From: CAVQCX01 sp963775335
Lineage (GTDB): Bacteria; Pseudomonadota; Gammaproteobacteria; Chromatiales; Chromatiaceae
Assembly (NCBI GenBank): GCA_963775335.1
Contig: CAVZIJ010000003.1
Span: forward strand, 2,046,001 to 2,110,000
DNA length: 64,000 bases
Direction: 5' to 3'
Every line of letters starts with the position of its first letter. Within the stretch, counting starts at the first letter, position 1. This document shows, piece after piece, positions 1 to 8,881 of this stretch. The position numbers and the translations under genes are program-made. A model generated the notes under the pieces. That model was given only the letters and a program-made list of their open reading frames with translations. It did not search any database and was not told where the DNA came from.

Positions 1-1059
1 CCGTACGACCGACCGCCCTTGTCGAAGAAGCTATGGGCAGGCAAACCGATCGACTCCATCTGGCGCCGGACCGAGGAGGCGGGAGTCGAGCTGTTTCTTC
101 AGACACGAGTGACCACCGGCGATCGCATGGCCAGAACCGTGACAGATGACCAGGGCAGCATCTACGGTTACGACAAGTTGCTGCTGGCGACGGGAGGCTC
201 CCCGCGGCGCCTGCCGGGGGCCCCGGAGGGCGTCATCTATTTCCGCACCCTCGACGACTACCAGCGCCTGCGCGGGCTGACCGAGCGAAAATCAGACTTC
301 ATCGTCATCGGCGGCGGATTCATCGGCTCGGAGATCGGCGCCGCCCTGGCCGGCGCCGGCTGCCAGGTCTCCATGGTGTTCCCCGATCCCGGGATCGGTG
401 CCCGCCTCTTCCCGGCCGGGCTCCGCGAATTTCTCAACGGCTATTTTCTCGACAAAGGTGTGGACGTGCTGGCGGGCGAGAAGATCCGCAGTCTCGTAGC
501 CGAGAGCGAACGCTTCACCCTGAAGACCGAAAGCGGAAAGACCCTGTCCGCCGACGCGGTCGTCGCCGGTATCGGCATCGAGCCCGAGGTCGCGCTCGCG
601 AAGTCGCTCGGACTCGAGATCGACAACGGCATCCTCGTCGACGAGCAGCTGCACGCGGCGGTGCCGGACGTTTTTGCCGCCGGGGATGTCGCCAATGTGT
701 ACAGCCCGGCGCTCGACATGCGCCGGCGCGTGGAGCACGAGGACAACGCCAACACCATGGGCGCCATGGCCGGTCGCAACATGGCCGGGGCATCGGAGGC
801 GTATACGCACCTGCCCTATTTCTATTCGGACTTGTTCGACCTGGGGTATGAGGCGGTCGGGGACTTCGGCCCCAGCGCAGAGATCGTCGAGGACTGGAAA
901 GACCCCTTCCGGGAGGGCGTGCTGTACTACCTCGAGGGCGGGCGCGTCCGCGGTGTCCTGCTCTGGAACACCTGGGGCCAGGTCGACGCGGCACGCCGGC
1001 TGATCGCCACGACAAACCGCTACAGCGCCGCCTCGTTGATCGGCCTGATCCGCGGATAG
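1..1059 (+). CDS. FAD/NAD(P)-dependent pyridine nucleotide-disulfide oxidoreductase, 5' partial
   Basis: The frame is open to the first base and upstream codons read PYDRPPLSK, a motif near the N-terminus of ferredoxin/rubredoxin-reductase-like flavoproteins, so the gene starts outside the window. The NAD(P)H-binding motif GGGFIGSEIGAAL lies near residue 100. The second FAD motif, VFAAGDVA, lies near residue 220. The C-terminal part (HLPYFYSDLFDLGYEAVGD) matches the reductase C-domain. Such enzymes pass electrons from NAD(P)H through FAD to a small redox partner. The partner cannot be named because upstream genes are missing. Class is sure, substrate unknown. Confidence 0.88.
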   Translation, partial: PYDRPPLSKKLWAGKPIDSIWRRTEEAGVELFLQTRVTTGDRMARTVTDDQGSIYGYDKLLLATGGSPRRLPGAPEGVIYFRTLDDYQRLRGLTERKSDFIVIGGGFIGSEIGAALAGAGCQVSMVFPDPGIGARLFPAGLREFLNGYFLDKGVDVLAGEKIRSLVAESERFTLKTESGKTLSADAVVAGIGIEPEVALAKSLGLEIDNGILVDEQLHAAVPDVFAAGDVANVYSPALDMRRRVEHEDNANTMGAMAGRNMAGASEAYTHLPYFYSDLFDLGYEAVGDFGPSAEIVEDWKDPFREGVLYYLEGGRVRGVLLWNTWGQVDAARRLIATTNRYSAASLIGLIRG

Positions 1060-1210
1060 GCCAGGCGCCGTCTCGTCATCCCCGGCCAGCCGCGTCGCCG
1101 TCCAAACTGCGTGCCTGAGAGAAGCGTAGCGCCCGGCGCGGTACGGAGTGTACCGGCAATCCCTGCCCCACCGGAGGCGCGCTGCGGACGCAACCGTCCG
1201 GGGACCGGGC

Positions 1211-2842
1211 TCAGTCCCCGCCCTCCTCCGCCGCCTGGTCCGGTCGAGCGCCTCGGGTCCGAGCCGATCCCAGACGCGCGCCGCCGATAACGAGCGCTGC
1301 CACAGCCACCCAGACGACACGCGCCTGGTAGCGGTCATTGGGATTCGACAGGGCGCCGCAGATGAACGCATTGCCCAGCAAGGCAAGCGCGAGCGTCAGC
1401 TGCAAACCGAAGCCGATGGCATCACGCCGCCGCCAAGCCAGCCACAGGAGCGGCAGCACCAGGACTTCCGCAACCGCGCCGACCGGCACATGCAGGTCGT
1501 TGATCGGATCGAAATCGATCGAGTGCAGCTCCTTGGAGCCTTCATAGCGCTTGAAGTCCCGAGGGTAATCCCGCTGCAACGCCTCCGAGATTATCGGATC
1601 GATGTCCGGCTCGACGCCGTCACCGGTCCTGAACATGGCGAGCTGCTGGCCCGTCAGCCGCACGACAGCCTCGACGTGCAGGAGTGGATAGCGCTTGATC
1701 GACTTCCACAGGATGTCGGAGGCAGGGCCCTCAAGCGCCTCCCAGCCCCCCAGTTGGTCCGCAATGGAATCCTCGTCCCACAAGAAAGCGTTGGCGTTCA
1801 TGGGAAAGCGATCGCGGTACGCACACAACGTGTAGGCTTCCCCGCGAGGGCAGGCGTCGTCGAGAAACCGCCTCGCGATACCGTCCTGCACCAATCGGGC
1901 CAACATCAACACGGAGCTGGGCTGGGTGATGAAAGGCCGCCCCAGTGCTACCCAATGGACCGTCACCACCGTGCCCATTGCCAACAGGGTGGCGATCGCG
2001 GGCACGATCAGACGCGGCCGCAGCTCGGACCAGCGCCCGCGCAACAGCCACCGCCCCGCGCTCAGAGCCAACATCAGCCCAGCGGCCAGCCCCAGGTGTG
2101 AAGTATGGACAGCGACGCCCAGCACCAGGATCAGGGCCACGGCCAAACGCCGGGTACGGCCCAGTTGCTCCCCGCCGAACGCCAGGACCGCCACCGCCAG
2201 TACCACGATGCCGGTAAATATATCAGGCATCAGCTCGCCTGCGTCCCAGGGCAGGGCGGTAAGAACGGCCAGTGCCAGCACCAGTGGCAGATAGAAACGC
2301 CACCGCCGCTCCAGGCGATCCGCGCCGGGAGCAAAAACCGCCACCGTCTCGTACAGCACGTAGGCCGCAAGCAGGGCCTGGACGACCGCCACTGTCCACA
2401 GGGTGCCACTGAGGCGCCCTATCCCCGCGAACAGACCATAGGGCGCCGTGCGGTAGGCCGGCATTTGCCAGCTGAACGGGAAATCGACGTAATCCAGGCT
2501 GTCCCAGTAGTAAAAGATGCTGCCGTTCCAGAACGCGGGAATGAGCAGCAGCAGGGCAGCCACCGCGACCAGGACAATGCCGGCGATGGCCGCCCAAGGC
2601 GCCCGTGTCGTGGTCGGGATCAGGGCCCGCCGCTGCTCTGGGGAGCGCGCGATCGGAGGTTCCTGCGCTGGGCCGAGAAGATCGCCTACCGTGCCCGACG
2701 TGGCGGAGTCGCCACGGAAGGCTGCCACCCTTTCACGTTGACGAAAGGCGGGCCCCAAGGACTGCAGCGCGCGGCCAAGCTCGGCCAATGCTCGCCGCCA
2801 CGGGCGATCTCGAGGAAAAATATCGATCGGAGCCGGACACAT
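1211..2842 (-). CDS. polytopic inner-membrane protein of unknown function
   Basis: A 543-residue protein with a cytosolic N-terminal tail of about 75 residues, then roughly ten hydrophobic helices (for example AAIAGIVLVAVAALLLLIPAF) and a soluble domain of about 130 residues between late helices, rich in Asp and aromatic residues. The first periplasmic-looking loop (YYWDSLDYVDF) and the helix-plus-large-loop layout recall lipid-linked sugar transferases, but no catalytic motif was recognised. The ATG at 2842 has only a weak ribosome site. The gene faces away from the regulator at 3641 and shows no operon partner. Function is not assigned. Confidence 0.75.
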   Translation of the reverse strand: MCPAPIDIFPRDRPWRRALAELGRALQSLGPAFRQRERVAAFRGDSATSGTVGDLLGPAQEPPIARSPEQRRALIPTTTRAPWAAIAGIVLVAVAALLLLIPAFWNGSIFYYWDSLDYVDFPFSWQMPAYRTAPYGLFAGIGRLSGTLWTVAVVQALLAAYVLYETVAVFAPGADRLERRWRFYLPLVLALAVLTALPWDAGELMPDIFTGIVVLAVAVLAFGGEQLGRTRRLAVALILVLGVAVHTSHLGLAAGLMLALSAGRWLLRGRWSELRPRLIVPAIATLLAMGTVVTVHWVALGRPFITQPSSVLMLARLVQDGIARRFLDDACPRGEAYTLCAYRDRFPMNANAFLWDEDSIADQLGGWEALEGPASDILWKSIKRYPLLHVEAVVRLTGQQLAMFRTGDGVEPDIDPIISEALQRDYPRDFKRYEGSKELHSIDFDPINDLHVPVGAVAEVLVLPLLWLAWRRRDAIGFGLQLTLALALLGNAFICGALSNPNDRYQARVVWVAVAALVIGGARLGSARTRGARPDQAAEEGGD

Positions 2843-3089
2843 CGATGCTTCACATCATCCTGCGGACGAGGCGTAAACGAAGAAACAACGGACGGGGATT
2901 GGGGATTGCCTGACGCCGTCGGATCGGGACCCCGATGGCAAAGAGATCAGAGGACGTTGCCGCCAGGCCGATGAAACGGGCTCTGCCGGCCCCGAGCGCC
3001 CCCCCAAGGTTTGCCCCCGCGACGCGATCAGGGCTGATCGCGCGGCAAATCCAAAACTGATCAAAACTACAGCGGCCCGCGGCTTCCAG

Positions 3090-3578
3090 TCAAGAGCTGA
3101 ACGAGCCCTGTCCCGCGATCGCCGCGCCCGGCGACAGTCGTCGCCCACGGGACGATCTCGAAGCCTGGCTCTTGCGCCAGATACCCGGCGGCAAGCCGAA
3201 GTGACGCTTGAAGGCCCGGCTGCACGCCGGCTCGGAGTCGTAGCCCGCCTGGGTGGCAACGGCTTTCAACCTAGAAACGGCGTTGACCTCTTCAAGTAGC
3301 GATCAAGTGTTCGATCGGACCATGATTGAGGACGAGCCTGATACTCACCTATTGGGCGGTGGCCGCTACGGCCACCAGGGCACGCACCCTGGCGGCCGTT
3401 CAACTGCCGCTTCTAGGTTGAACGCTGCGAGCCAGCCGACCTTGTCGGCCGACAGATTCTGCATGCGCTTGCGCAGGACCCCCACGACCATCAGCTCGGT
3501 GAGGCGCGGCAACATACTGCGCGAGCCGGGCAAAGGCCTGCCGGCCTCCTGGGCGGTAAGGCAACTGATCATTATCAA
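3090..3578 (-). pseudogene. decayed AraC-family regulator (Cupin_6/AraC type)
   Basis: Two pieces in different frames read like one AraC regulator. The first, around 3400-3530, contains RLTELMVVGVLRKRM and GWLAAF, which resembles the end of the cupin-type effector domain. The second, 3090 to about 3280, contains LKAVATQAGYDSE followed by SRAFKRHFGLPPG, the second helix-turn-helix of AraC proteins. The first HTH and linking residues are missing, and stops separate the pieces. No intact regulator is possible. The partner short-chain dehydrogenase or similar target usually found beside such regulators is not present. Confidence 0.7.
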
Positions 3579-3640
3579 TGCTTTGAGCCCGAAAGCGGAG
3601 CGATCATTGCAAACGGGGCGAAAAGCAGTAGAAGGCGACC

Positions 3641-4783
3641 ATGGCCAGCCAGGGACTCCGGCAGTTCTCCGCGCTGCTGCACGCGCTTTACGGCGCGGCG
3701 ATGGAGCCCGGCCAATGGCCGGAGTTCCTGCGTTGCGTGGTGGAGTCGCTCGGATCGAAATCGGCCATGATCCGGGTCGTCGATCTGGAGAATGAGAACG
3801 TCGCCTTCCATGCCGACTACAATCTGGACCCGGCGCTGCAGCGACTCTATCCCGAGCATTTCGTCCACGTCGATCCGTTTCTCGCCGCCCTGAGGACCGA
3901 GCCTTCCGAGCGCATGTACCGCGGCCACGACTGGGTGCCGGAGCACGCCCTCAAGCAGACCGAGTATTTCTCCGACTACCTGGTACCCCAAGACACGTAT
4001 TACGTCGCCGGGGGCTTCGTTGCCAACGACAGCCACCGAGCCGTCTATTTCGGTATCCAGCGCTCGCAGCGTCAAGGACAGTTCACGGACTCGGACCTGG
4101 AGACACTTCAGCTGCTGGTGCCGCACCTGCGCCGCTCGGTGGACTTTCACCGACTCATCGTTCGCCATGAGCTGCGCGCCCTGGCCTCCGATCGGACCCT
4201 GGACCAGTTGGCCGTCGGCGTGATCCTGCTCGACCCCAGCGGCAAGGTCGTGTACTCGAACCGGCGGATCACTGATTTCGCGACACGAGTCCACGGCATC
4301 CGCATCCTCAACGGCCGGCTATTCGCCAACCGGCCGAGCGACGCCCCGAGACTGAGAAGGCTGATCGCCGGCGTCTCGGAGCCCGCCTCAGCCGATCCCC
4401 CCCGGATGGACTCGATCCGACTGGGCGAGGCTGCCGGCCGGGACGATCTGTTCCTCATGGCGAGCACGCTATCGCCCCGCCTTGCATTTTTCGGACTGTC
4501 CGTGCCCTTCGCCGCGCTTCTGCTGCTGGTCGGCGAGGCGCCCCAGAGCCGGAGCCTGGACCCGGGCATTCTCAAGGGTCTCTACGGACTCACGTCTGCC
4601 GAGAGCCGAATCGCCGCCCAACTAGCCAAGGGCGTCGACCTGGCCAGTATCTGCAGCCTCTTCCACCTCTCCTGCAACACCGTGCGGTCCCAGCTCCGCT
4701 CGGTGTTCCGCAAAACCGGCACCGCGAGTCAGCCGGAGCTGGTGTCCAGGCTGCTCGCCGGGCCTTTCTTCAACGCGGCCTGA
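3641..4783 (+). CDS. LuxR-type transcriptional regulator
   Basis: A 380-residue protein. The N-terminal 250 residues form a PAS/GAF-like sensor region without a clear ligand motif. The last 65 residues form a LuxR-type HTH (LTSAESRIAAQLAKG, then NTVRSQLRSVFRKTG). It lacks the phosphoacceptor domain of response regulators and the conserved Trp/Tyr pattern of acyl-homoserine-lactone receptors, so the signal is unknown. ATG at 3641 follows AGAAGG at a good distance. It converges on the hydrolase at 4808, leaving only 24 bases between stops. Homologues often sit alone near hydrolase genes. Confidence 0.85.
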   Translation: MASQGLRQFSALLHALYGAAMEPGQWPEFLRCVVESLGSKSAMIRVVDLENENVAFHADYNLDPALQRLYPEHFVHVDPFLAALRTEPSERMYRGHDWVPEHALKQTEYFSDYLVPQDTYYVAGGFVANDSHRAVYFGIQRSQRQGQFTDSDLETLQLLVPHLRRSVDFHRLIVRHELRALASDRTLDQLAVGVILLDPSGKVVYSNRRITDFATRVHGIRILNGRLFANRPSDAPRLRRLIAGVSEPASADPPRMDSIRLGEAAGRDDLFLMASTLSPRLAFFGLSVPFAALLLLVGEAPQSRSLDPGILKGLYGLTSAESRIAAQLAKGVDLASICSLFHLSCNTVRSQLRSVFRKTGTASQPELVSRLLAGPFFNAA

Positions 4784-4807
4784 TCCCGCGAGGCCGAGCG
4801 CGCGCGC

Positions 4808-5692
4808 TCAGTGCCCCGGGTACGGCACGGGAGCGACTAAGCGGTCGATTACCGCGGCCCAGACATCTTCGCCGGGGAAATGGCCGGTGCCGGGCAGGCA
4901 AGTCAGCCGGCCCTGCTCGAGCGCGTTTGACAGCCGCACGGCCGTCGTCGCAGAGACCCGCAGATCCTCCGCGCCGTGCCAGACATCGACCGGCCGACCG
5001 ACCTCGTCCAGCGCAAAGCCCCAGGGGGACCCCAGCGCCATTGCGTCCTCCACTATGCCCTCCGCGCCTTGGTCCAGGGCCACGGAAAGGGAACGCTCAT
5101 AGCTCTGCTGCCTGACGGGTGCCGACATGGTCTGCAGATCGGCGCGACACATTCCCGTCAGCATGAATGAGAAGAGGGTCGGCCCGTCCGGTGCCTGCAT
5201 GCCGATCTGGCGGCGAAGCTCCGCCGGCTCCGAGCGGGCCAGATCGAAGAACAGCCGCGTGGCCTCCGGAACTTCTTGGGCGAAACGCGGCTCCGAGACG
5301 GGGCCCATGGCCGCAAACAGCGCGACCTGCTCGACCACCTGCGGATGGGCCGCCGCGCAGGCCAACGCATAGGCGCCGCCCCCCGAGAAGCCCAGCACCC
5401 TCACCCGGCCGACACCCCGGTGTCGGATCAGCTCGAGCACGTCGTCCGCCCAGCCACGAACGGATCGCCCGGAACAGGGGCCCGACCCGCCGTAGCCCGG
5501 CCGGTCCGGGACCAGCACTCGCAGACCCCGCGCAGCCGCGGCCCCCAGCGCCGCCTCCTGCTCGAACCGGGAGCCGGGAAAACCGTGACAGTACAGCAGG
5601 CTCGGCGCCGTCGGATCGCCGCTGTCCCGATACGCTAGGACGCGACCATCCGGCAGGGTCAGACGCTCATCGTGCCAAACAGCGGCAGCCAC
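4808..5692 (-). CDS. alpha/beta-fold hydrolase
   Basis: A 294-residue single-domain hydrolase. The oxyanion region reads LLYCHGFPGSRFE. The nucleophile elbow is GFSGGGAY (Ser is the probable nucleophile), an acid is expected in the VDVWHGAEDLRV segment, and the catalytic His lies in PGTGHFPGED near the C-terminus. All three members of a serine-hydrolase triad can therefore be placed. The gene starts at GTG 5692 behind GAGGG. The substrate is unknown; a carboxylesterase or proline-iminopeptidase-like role fits equally. Its 3' end faces that of the LuxR-type regulator. Confidence 0.87.
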   Translation of the reverse strand: MAAAVWHDERLTLPDGRVLAYRDSGDPTAPSLLYCHGFPGSRFEQEAALGAAAARGLRVLVPDRPGYGGSGPCSGRSVRGWADDVLELIRHRGVGRVRVLGFSGGGAYALACAAAHPQVVEQVALFAAMGPVSEPRFAQEVPEATRLFFDLARSEPAELRRQIGMQAPDGPTLFSFMLTGMCRADLQTMSAPVRQQSYERSLSVALDQGAEGIVEDAMALGSPWGFALDEVGRPVDVWHGAEDLRVSATTAVRLSNALEQGRLTCLPGTGHFPGEDVWAAVIDRLVAPVPYPGH

Positions 5693-5719
5693 CCACCCTC
5701 CCTCGAGCCGGCCCGCCGG

Positions 5720-6862
5720 TCAGGTAGGCGCATGGCGCGAGGCCGACCGGCCGGGCCCCGGCTGGCCCAATCGCCGGTAGCAGGACTCCGGGACCGCCTC
5801 GGGCCGCTTGTACACCGTCCATCCGCAGGGTCGGGACGGGTCGGGATCGAACGCGGTCACCAGCACCGGATAGCCAAAGCGCTCGATCAGGACCAGCTCG
5901 TTGAACGCACAGTGGGCACAATACACTGGCACCTCCCGGGCCCGCATCCAGGTCATGGGCACGGCCTCGGGCACCAGGGCGCCCTGCCAGCGACCGTCGA
6001 GGCGCCGCCGCAGGGCGCCGCCGCTGCCGCAGGGATCGAAAATGAGCCTATAGCTGTCCTCGTCCTCCTCGACAAGAACCGAGCCACCCCGGTCCGGCCC
6101 CGAGAAATGGCTGCGCAGATGCTCGGCGAGGAAGGCCGCCAGCGCCTCGGGGGCGAGCAGGCGCGGCAGTGCGAAGAGGCCTTCGTAGGCGGAGAGGCTG
6201 GAGAAGCTGTGGCGCACCAGCGCCAGCGCGAAGGCCGTGCCGCGCGTCGCCAGCGCCGCCGCGGGATAGCCGAAGGTGAAGGTGACCAGGGCATCGTGAA
6301 GGGTCACGCAGCAGGCAAAATAGGCATCCAGGTGTGCCCGGGCACCGTCCCAGTCGCCGTGGGACAGGCTCCCCTTCAAGGCATCGAGGCGCTGTGCCAG
6401 CGCCCTGACGAAGAACACATCGTCCTGCGGCCCGCCGCTGGCCTTTTCGCGTCTGAGCCTGGCGGCATCCTCCGGCATCGCCCGTGCCAACCGATCGGTG
6501 ACCTGCTCCACCCAGTCAGCCTTCGTGGCATCGGTGCCGAGAGACGCGCTCTCGCCGGCGAAGCGCGCCAGTGCCTCGACGGTCAGTACCCGTTCCTCGG
6601 GCCCCGACGTCAGAACGAGGGCAGACGCGAGGCACTGGAGACACCACTCGAACAGCAGCTCGAGCATCTCCCGATGGCGCGGCGCCAGGGTGTCCAGGTA
6701 GGCGAGAGCCAGCGCACCACTCCGGGCGTTGATCGCCTGCTCGACGCGGCGCCGGTCCGATACCGCCAGAGACCGGGGCGCCCCCTTGCGGGTGCTATAT
6801 CCCAACCCCTCGAAGAGCTCCAGTCGCTCTTCACCCCGGAAGAATCCGGCATCTGCCTGCAT
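5720..6862 (-). CDS. conserved hypothetical protein with C-terminal Cys cluster
   Basis: About 380 residues if it starts at ATG 6862, which has GAGG upstream; a TTG at 6916 would add 18 residues. The first 280 residues are mostly helical and rich in Ala and Leu. The C-terminal part carries a cysteine pattern: FDPCGSGG, then VYCAHCAFNE about 50 residues on, then CGWTVYK. The CxxC plus two outlying Cys could bind a metal ion. I do not recognise the family. It lies 27 bases upstream of the hydrolase start on the same strand, so the two are probably cotranscribed. Confidence 0.75.
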   Translation of the reverse strand: MQADAGFFRGEERLELFEGLGYSTRKGAPRSLAVSDRRRVEQAINARSGALALAYLDTLAPRHREMLELLFEWCLQCLASALVLTSGPEERVLTVEALARFAGESASLGTDATKADWVEQVTDRLARAMPEDAARLRREKASGGPQDDVFFVRALAQRLDALKGSLSHGDWDGARAHLDAYFACCVTLHDALVTFTFGYPAAALATRGTAFALALVRHSFSSLSAYEGLFALPRLLAPEALAAFLAEHLRSHFSGPDRGGSVLVEEDEDSYRLIFDPCGSGGALRRRLDGRWQGALVPEAVPMTWMRAREVPVYCAHCAFNELVLIERFGYPVLVTAFDPDPSRPCGWTVYKRPEAVPESCYRRLGQPGPGRSASRHAPT

Positions 6863-6989
6863 CGCACGGCCCTCGCCCACATTCCTGGCGAAGCCTAGCG
6901 CAGTGCTTCCGGACAAGACAGGTGCTTTTCCATCCTGCCCCCGGGGGCAGGGGCAATCGGAGGCCCCGGTCGGACCGTCCGGTTGCGCG

Positions 6990-7256
6990 TCAAATACTCT
7001 CGATCAGCATCCGGATGCGCCGGTGAAGCAGCGCTATCACCTCATCGTGGGGCTCGAAATCCGCGTCGGAGGACTCCTTCAAGGCGTCCTCCGCACCGCG
7101 CAGGAAACGCTCACACCAATCCTGCACCTGAGACAAGGTCAGGCCATGCTGCAAAGCCGCCTCTGCAACCGAGAGCTCATCCCTGAGGACAGCAAGCACC
7201 AGCTCCGCCCTACGTTTGGCGGTCCAGGTATCCCGAGCGTGGCCCTTGTCCACCAT
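6990..7256 (-). CDS. small HTH protein resembling transposase OrfA / DUF1153 type
   Basis: An 88-residue protein whose core (WTAKRRAELVLAVLRDELS, then VAEAALQHGLTLSQVQDW) matches the helix-turn-helix of IS3-type OrfA and DUF1153 proteins. ATG at 7256 follows AAGGGGG. A much longer open frame extends upstream, but without matching codon quality. No OrfB transposase lies next to it, so it is either a solitary DNA-binding protein or an IS remnant. Confidence 0.65.
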   Translation of the reverse strand: MVDKGHARDTWTAKRRAELVLAVLRDELSVAEAALQHGLTLSQVQDWCERFLRGAEDALKESSDADFEPHDEVIALLHRRIRMLIESI

Positions 7257-7539
7257 CAACCCCCTTTTCGGCTCGATGACGACTACGAGCGACCGACGTG
7301 CGGGCAGCTCCGGAGATCCGCCTCTCATCCGGGCACGGGAATTCGCTGCCCTCCTCTGGCCCGAAACCCTCCGTCCGCCCCTAGCGTTCCCGACGTGCCC
7401 CTGACTGCCGCCCCTTCCTTCCCGCCGCAAAGCCTGCCCGCTCGCCGGGCATCTTTCATCACCCAAACGGGTGATGAATCTCTATGGCGCCGATGCCAAT
7501 CTTCGGGCAAGCAAGGCGAATCGCCGCGCGGGGGCCGAC

Positions 7540-7905
7540 ATGGGACGGATCAGCAAGCTCATCGACAGACTCGGACTGAGCCGGAAGCCCAAATGCGAGG
7601 TACGCACCAGGGCCGGCGTGATGATCCGCGAGTGCGTGCGGGCCCAGCGCATCCAGTTCCGGGATTGCGGCACCAAGCGGTGGGTCGAGCTCGAATCCCC
7701 CGATGAGGTCGCCCGCCCGATCGGCGCGTCGCGACGGGTTTCCCTGCAATCGCCGGCCTGGGTGCAGAACCTGCAACCTGCCCCGGCGGAAGTCCGGCGC
7801 GATCTCCCCGCCGCGGGCACTCACGCGCCCAAATCTCCGGCGTTCTCCAAGGCTCAATCAGACCGCAAGGGCAGCGCCCCCCGGACCGATTTCGACGCAT
7901 CCTGA
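7540..7905 (+). CDS. hypothetical protein
   Basis: A 121-residue basic protein, starting at ATG 7540 behind a GGGGG stretch. The first 65 residues look like a small beta-rich domain (CEVRTRAGVMIRECVRAQRI) with three Cys; the remainder is low-complexity and rich in Pro and Ala. Third-codon GC is high as in neighbouring genes, which favours coding, but several antisense frames are also open here. No family recognised. Confidence 0.4.
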   Translation: MGRISKLIDRLGLSRKPKCEVRTRAGVMIRECVRAQRIQFRDCGTKRWVELESPDEVARPIGASRRVSLQSPAWVQNLQPAPAEVRRDLPAAGTHAPKSPAFSKAQSDRKGSAPRTDFDAS

Positions 7906-8049
7906 ATACGCCGGCGAAGGTCCGCTTCAGCGCCACTGCGCCGCGGGGCGGCCCATCCTACTGATCACACCCCCCCCTCGTGATACCTCCTCCCGCGGAG
8001 ACCCTGGACCCCTGTGCGCGGTCCGGCGCTTCTGCGTGCGCTTAGAAAG

Positions 8050-8077
8050 ATTTCTTCACTCATATGAGTGAAGAAAT
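8050..8077. promoter_or_regulatory. perfect 28-bp palindrome, candidate operator
   Basis: The arms ATTTCTTCACTCAT and ATGAGTGAAGAAAT are exact reverse complements with no loop, centred at 8063/8064. It lies in a gene-free stretch (7906-8341), 265 bases before the envelope operon. It is AT-rich compared with its surroundings, has no T tract, and so looks like a binding site for a dimeric regulator rather than a terminator. The rest of 7906-8341 shows no gene. Confidence 0.5.
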
Positions 8078-8341
8078 TCCGGCAGCCCGGTGCGAGCCTT
8101 TAACCAAGAGAAGCCTCGTCGGCTTTCACTCTTGGCTTCTGTCGAGAATCGGCGCTGGGAGGAGCAGCTAAACCGGGACATCGAATGCTCTATCGAATCC
8201 GGCTCGTCGGGGATCTGCGATTTCCATCGCGGCCAGAGACGGGACGACCGCTCCGTGTTGTGCGGTCCGGTAATCACCGTGATTGACGCAAGGAGCGACG
8301 GACCAAGACTTCCCGAATAGACACTGACTGGAGTGAAAAAA

Positions 8342-8854
8342 ATGATCCGCAATCTGATTATTGTAGCCCTCGCCCTGTCCCTCTCGGCCTGTGCGACTAA
8401 CAGCCTGAAGATGGCCCGCCCCGAGCAGATCGCCGCGCCCCAGCCGATCGGGGACAACTCGGGCGCCTACATGAATCCCTATACCGAGGACGGCGTTCTT
8501 GCCCAGTGGGTCGACAAGGCCATCAACGCGAAGCTAGGTGCTTCCGCGGGCGGCGCGCTCGGCTCTTACGCGGGCCAGAAGGCGATGGAGAACGCTCCTT
8601 TCGTCGGCGGCATGCTGGGCCAGGCCTTCGGGGAAAACCTCGGCCGGGAGGTCGCCATCCAGTCGGCAGGCGGCTGGGAGTCCATCAAGGGAAGCTCGGA
8701 CTCCTCGTTCAATTCGGTCGATGATCTCGCGGTGTACCTCTACGCGCGCCACTCCGGCGACAAGCACTACCAAGAGGCCCTTGAGGCCACCATGGAGATC
8801 TATCCGGACCTCCGGCAGCACTACATGGCCGCCGTCCTCGAGGCGTCCCGCTGA
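8342..8854 (+). CDS. envelope lipoprotein, first gene of the LpoB/YcfL-like operon
   Basis: Start chosen at ATG 8342, which has GGAG nine bases upstream; the GTG at 8333 is too close to that site. The signal peptide ends in LSLSAC, so Cys18 is the expected lipidated residue and Ala follows it, compatible with outer-membrane sorting. The central region, residues 60-110, is rich in Gly and Ala (GASAGGALGSYAGQKAME), like glycine-zipper lipoproteins. The C-terminal 50 residues are polar and helical. It is the first of five closely packed genes on the plus strand. Function unknown. Confidence 0.8.
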   Translation: MIRNLIIVALALSLSACATNSLKMARPEQIAAPQPIGDNSGAYMNPYTEDGVLAQWVDKAINAKLGASAGGALGSYAGQKAMENAPFVGGMLGQAFGENLGREVAIQSAGGWESIKGSSDSSFNSVDDLAVYLYARHSGDKHYQEALEATMEIYPDLRQHYMAAVLEASR

Positions 8855-8881
8855 GCGCCCGACATACAGAGGTTGGCCGAG

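Noticed and set aside
292..1386. Long minus-strand open frame opposite the reductase
   Set aside because: It is a shadow of the plus-strand reductase in high-GC DNA; low-complexity Arg/Ala/Gly composition and no motif.
5672..6898. 408-codon plus-strand frame opposite the Cys-cluster protein
   Set aside because: Composition is Gly/Arg/Gln-rich without domain; the minus frame has normal protein character.
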